A stretch of DNA of 64,000 nucleotides from Phaeobacter sp. A36a-5a (GTDB taxonomy: Bacteria; Pseudomonadota; Alphaproteobacteria; Rhodobacterales; Rhodobacteraceae), in assembly GCF_037911135.1 (NCBI RefSeq), contig NZ_JBBLYU010000001.1:1054001-1118000 (forward strand), in the 5' to 3' direction. This document shows, piece by piece, positions 61,422 to 64,000 of this stretch; position 1 is the first letter of the stretch; each line of letters begins with the position of its first letter. The notes beneath the pieces are model-generated. The model was not told the origin of the DNA. It ran no database searches and was given only the letters and a program-made list of their open reading frames with translations. The position numbers and the translations under genes were made by a program.

Positions 61422-62672
61422 ATGACCACTCCCAACACCCTTGGAATCGACTTTGGCACCTCCAACTCGGCAGCCGGTGTTGCGGTCAACGGACGACCCT
61501 GGCTGGTGGAGATCGAGCCGGGGGAAACCACGCTGCCAACCGCCGTGTTCTTTGATCCTGATCGTCGCAAGATGATTATCGGGCGGCCAGCCACCCGCGC
61601 GTTGATCAATGGGGACGAAGGCCGCTTCATGCGTGCCTTGAAAAGCCTGCTCGGCACGCCGCTGATGTATGAAAAACGTCGTCTGAATGGTGAGCTGGTC
61701 GATTTTGTCACTATCGTGGCCCGTTTTCTGGCCGAGCTGAAGACCCGGGCAGAGGCGGCAACCGGCCAGTCGTTCAGCCATGCGCTGTCAGGCCGACCGG
61801 TGCTGTTTCACAGCAAGGATGCAGCCCGCGATGCCCAGGCCGAAGTGGACCTGCGCGCCTGCTATCTGGCCGCAGGGTTTGAGGAGGTCCGTTTCATGCT
61901 GGAACCCGAAGCGGCCCTGCGCTCGGCACAGCCCAAGCCCGGCATCGGCCTGATCGTTGATATCGGCGGCGGCACCTCGGACTTCACAGCCTTTGAGCAG
62001 TCACGGGATGGGACCGCGCGTATTCTGGCCTCGCATGGCGTGCGTCTTGGCGGGACCGATTTCGACCGGCAGCTGAGCATTGATCACGTGATGCCGCTGT
62101 TGGGGCGCGGCAGTGCCATTCGCAACAGTTTTGGCGGCGGCAGCCTGCCTGCACCCAACCGGCTGTTCAACGATCTGGCGACCTGGCAGATGATCCCTTT
62201 CCTCTATGCTGCCGACAGTCGCCGCGCCGCGCAGGATCTGGCGCGCAATGCCGAAGAACCTGAAAAACTGGCACGGCTTGTCTCCGTGTTGGAAGATGAG
62301 CTGGGGCACGATCTGGCCTTTGCCGTTGAGCGGGGCAAAATCGCAGTCAATCACCCAGATCGCCGCCGCGCGGTGATTGATCTGAAGGTTCTGGAACCGG
62401 GGCTGTCGGTGCCCCTGGACACGCAGACGCTTGAGCAGAGCCTGGCGAGCGATATCGACGAGATCACCGCCTGTGCCCGCGAGACCCTTCGTCGGGCGGA
62501 TCTGCGCGGTGATCAGGTCACGCGGGTGGTTCTGGTCGGGGGTTCGGCCCTGCTTGCGGCGGTGCAGACGCAGATGCAGCAGCTCTGTCCGCGCGCTGAG
62601 CTATATTCAGAGAACGCGATGACAGCTGTCGCCGATGGTCTGGCGCTGGCTGCGGGCAGCGCGTTTGCCTGA
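61422..62672 (+). CDS. Hsp70-family protein (YegD-like)
   Basis: The 416-residue product is an actin-fold ATPase with phosphate-1 motif GIDFGTSNS (8-16), phosphate-2 motif IVDIGGGTSDFTAF and the adenosine motif VVLVGGSALLAAVQ. It corresponds to the Hsp70 nucleotide-binding domain without a substrate-binding domain, as in E. coli YegD (450 residues). Start at MTTPNTLG; the open frame upstream has no Hsp70 character. It lies 184 bases past soxD beyond the terminator. A role in Sox maturation is not supported by anything beyond position. Confidence 0.88.
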   Translation: MTTPNTLGIDFGTSNSAAGVAVNGRPWLVEIEPGETTLPTAVFFDPDRRKMIIGRPATRALINGDEGRFMRALKSLLGTPLMYEKRRLNGELVDFVTIVARFLAELKTRAEAATGQSFSHALSGRPVLFHSKDAARDAQAEVDLRACYLAAGFEEVRFMLEPEAALRSAQPKPGIGLIVDIGGGTSDFTAFEQSRDGTARILASHGVRLGGTDFDRQLSIDHVMPLLGRGSAIRNSFGGGSLPAPNRLFNDLATWQMIPFLYAADSRRAAQDLARNAEEPEKLARLVSVLEDELGHDLAFAVERGKIAVNHPDRRRAVIDLKVLEPGLSVPLDTQTLEQSLASDIDEITACARETLRRADLRGDQVTRVVLVGGSALLAAVQTQMQQLCPRAELYSENAMTAVADGLALAAGSAFA

Positions 62673-62790
62673 GGCCGCGAACTGACGTCGGACATAGGCT
62701 TGCGCCGGGGTGATCTGATGGCTGGTCTCGACGCAGATTTCAGCTAGACTGAAGGTTCAGCCCATAAGCTTCGGATTCAGGTTTTTTAAG

Positions 62791-63663
62791 ATGTTCCAGT
62801 TGTTTCGCCCCTTCACCTCAGATGCCACCACCACTCATCGTCGAGCGCCGCTGCTGCTCAGCCGTCGGCTGTCAGCCATCGCCGTCACCGCGATGCTGGC
62901 CTCTGGCCTTCCCCTTGCCGCGATGGCGGCATCCTGCGGCAATACCTCTGCCGGGTTTGAGACCTGGAAACGCGATTTCGCCCAGGAGGCGCAACGCGCC
63001 GGCGTCCGCCAGGCCGGGCTGAACGCGCTGGCCAATACCAGCTACGCCAGCCGCACCATCGCCGCAGATCGCAACCAGAAGAGCTTTCGCTATTCTCTTG
63101 AGAAATTCATGCAGATCCGCGGCGCCAATACGATCATCGCCCAAGGCCGCAAGCGCAAGGCACGCAATGCGGAGTTCTTTGCCGCCTTGGAACGCAAGTT
63201 CGGGGTTCCGGCCGGGATCCTGATTGCGATTCACGGTATGGAAACTGCGTTTGGCAATTACATGGGTGACAGTCAGGTGGTCTCGGCCATCGTGACGCTG
63301 ACCTACGACTGCCGCCGCTCCGATTTCTTCAAACCCCATGCCATTGGTGCGCTGAAACTGGTGGATCAGGGCGCCATTACCGGCGCGACCAAAGGCGCCA
63401 AACACGGCGAACTGGGGCACACCCAGTTCCTGCCGGGGAATGCGCTCAACTACGGTGTGGACTGGGATGGCAACGGGCGGGTGGATTTCTACAACATGGG
63501 GGATGCGCTGGCCTCAACCGCCCATTTCCTGCGCAAGAAAGGCTGGAAACCCGGGCGTGGCTACCAACAGGGGGAGCCGAATTACCGCGTGCTGAAGGAA
63601 TGGAATGCGGCAACCGTCTACCAGCAGTCGCTGGCCATCATGGGGCGCAAGATCGACGGCTGA
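62791..63663 (+). CDS. Lytic murein transglycosylase, MltB type
   Basis: The 290-residue product has a late signal peptide (AIAVTAMLASGLPLAAMAAS) and an SLT_2 domain. Catalytic Glu151 is in IHGMETAFGNYMGD; ELGHTQFLPGNALNYGVDWD and the GDALASTAHFLRKKGW block complete the MltB pattern. It cleaves peptidoglycan with 1,6-anhydro ring formation in the periplasm. No lipobox is present, so it is soluble, unlike E. coli MltB. The last residues RKIDG end the fold; there is no peptidoglycan-binding domain. Confidence 0.9.
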   Translation: MFQLFRPFTSDATTTHRRAPLLLSRRLSAIAVTAMLASGLPLAAMAASCGNTSAGFETWKRDFAQEAQRAGVRQAGLNALANTSYASRTIAADRNQKSFRYSLEKFMQIRGANTIIAQGRKRKARNAEFFAALERKFGVPAGILIAIHGMETAFGNYMGDSQVVSAIVTLTYDCRRSDFFKPHAIGALKLVDQGAITGATKGAKHGELGHTQFLPGNALNYGVDWDGNGRVDFYNMGDALASTAHFLRKKGWKPGRGYQQGEPNYRVLKEWNAATVYQQSLAIMGRKIDG

Positions 63664-63719
63664 GGACACCGCCTGCTCATCCGCAACGGGGGGCTGCTGC
63701 TGTCGGCGGCTGCTGCGGC

Positions 63720-64000
63720 TCAGTTCCACCCCTTGCGGAAAAAATGCGGGCTGGCGCCGAACTTGCGTTTGAACTGGCGCGAGAAATGCGTGGCGCTGTT
63801 GAAGCCAGACGCCAGCGCGATCTCGGTCACTGACATCGAGGTCTCGTTCATCAGCGCAAAGGCATGGCTGAGCCGCATGTCGAAATAGACATGCATCGGG
63901 CTCTGGTCGAGATAGCGCGCAAACAGCCGCTCCAGCTGACGGCGCGAGATATCCAGCCGATCACAGAGCTCGCCGATTGAGAGTGGCTCCTCAATTGATT
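63720..64000 (-). CDS. AraC-family (GlxA-type) regulator, cut by window edge
   Basis: Only the last 92 residues are inside the window; the gene continues past the right edge on the minus strand. It shows both AraC helix-turn-helices: LSIGELCDRLDISRRQLERL, then VTEIALASGFNSATHFSRQF, with the C-terminal KRKFGASPHFFRKGWN. The Pro-Met-His-Val-Tyr-Phe linker is typical of the GlxA subgroup that has a DJ-1/PfpI-like sensor domain. The sensor part is not visible, so ligand and targets are unknown. Confidence 0.88.
   Translation of the reverse strand, partial: SIEEPLSIGELCDRLDISRRQLERLFARYLDQSPMHVYFDMRLSHAFALMNETSMSVTEIALASGFNSATHFSRQFKRKFGASPHFFRKGWN

Noticed and set aside
1-64000. CRISPR arrays, tRNA or rRNA genes, intact insertion sequences
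   Set aside because: No regularly spaced repeats with unique spacers, no cloverleaf or conserved rRNA stretches and no transposase were found. The two short tandem arrays have no spacers.

Overview
The window looks like the chromosome of a marine Roseobacter-group alphaproteobacterium (Rhodobacterales, in the Phaeobacter/Ruegeria neighbourhood). The evidence is GC-rich coding with a complete thiosulfate-oxidising sox cluster, an Mrp antiporter with a fused MrpA/B subunit, OpgC/G/H periplasmic glucan genes, an NDH-SelD fusion, a Hint-domain protein and many short translational overlaps. The taxon is inferred from family content, not from a search. No rRNA, tRNA, CRISPR array, prophage or intact insertion sequence was seen.

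Layout. 1-4.7 kb: a cut-off bicupin gene, then the pyrimidine and deoxyribonucleoside salvage run cdd-deoA-deoB-upp closed by an intrinsic terminator. 4.8-10.1 kb: an exported SPOR protein, a decayed Ner-like HTH gene preceded by a palindrome array, a VOC protein with rsgA, and a membrane-anchored protein resembling an inactivated M48 peptidase. 10.2-25.5 kb: acyl-CoA metabolism, with an acyl-CoA ligase, fadB/fadA-type enzymes, a glutathione transferase, two acyl-CoA dehydrogenases, two MerR regulators and two hotdog thioesterases, plus a sulfotransferase-like protein, a Hint protein and a MATE exporter. 25-33 kb: DUF952-pyrD-arsC, an exported 5'-nucleotidase, DUF1992, a MarR regulator, and mnmH convergent with selD. 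33-39 kb: the mrpA/B-C-D-E-F-G operon. 39-47 kb: an exported rhodanese and esterase, then TPR-opgC-opgG-opgH.

47-61.3 kb is the sulfur region. soxV-W-X-Y-Z-A-B-C-D run rightward and end at a strong terminator. Leftward from the same control region run soxS, soxR, a YeeE/YedE transporter, a DUF302 protein, a ThDP enzyme and a CoA transferase. SoxV and the thioredoxins SoxW and SoxS supply periplasmic reductant. SoxXA loads sulfur onto the SoxYZ carrier, SoxB releases sulfate, and SoxCD oxidises the remaining sulfane sulfur. SoxR probably represses the system through inverted repeats seen at both the soxS/soxV and soxW/soxX gaps. A YegD-like Hsp70, an MltB-type lytic transglycosylase and a cut-off AraC-family regulator fill the right end.

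The observations I would follow first are: the extended leftward sox transcription unit carrying a ThDP enzyme and CoA transferase with no known sox role; the paired SoxR-type palindromes; the hairpin that splits soxB from soxCD; the pseudo-M48 protein; the operator-like arrays near 6.4 kb and 21.9 kb; and a possible small RNA near 47.1 kb.
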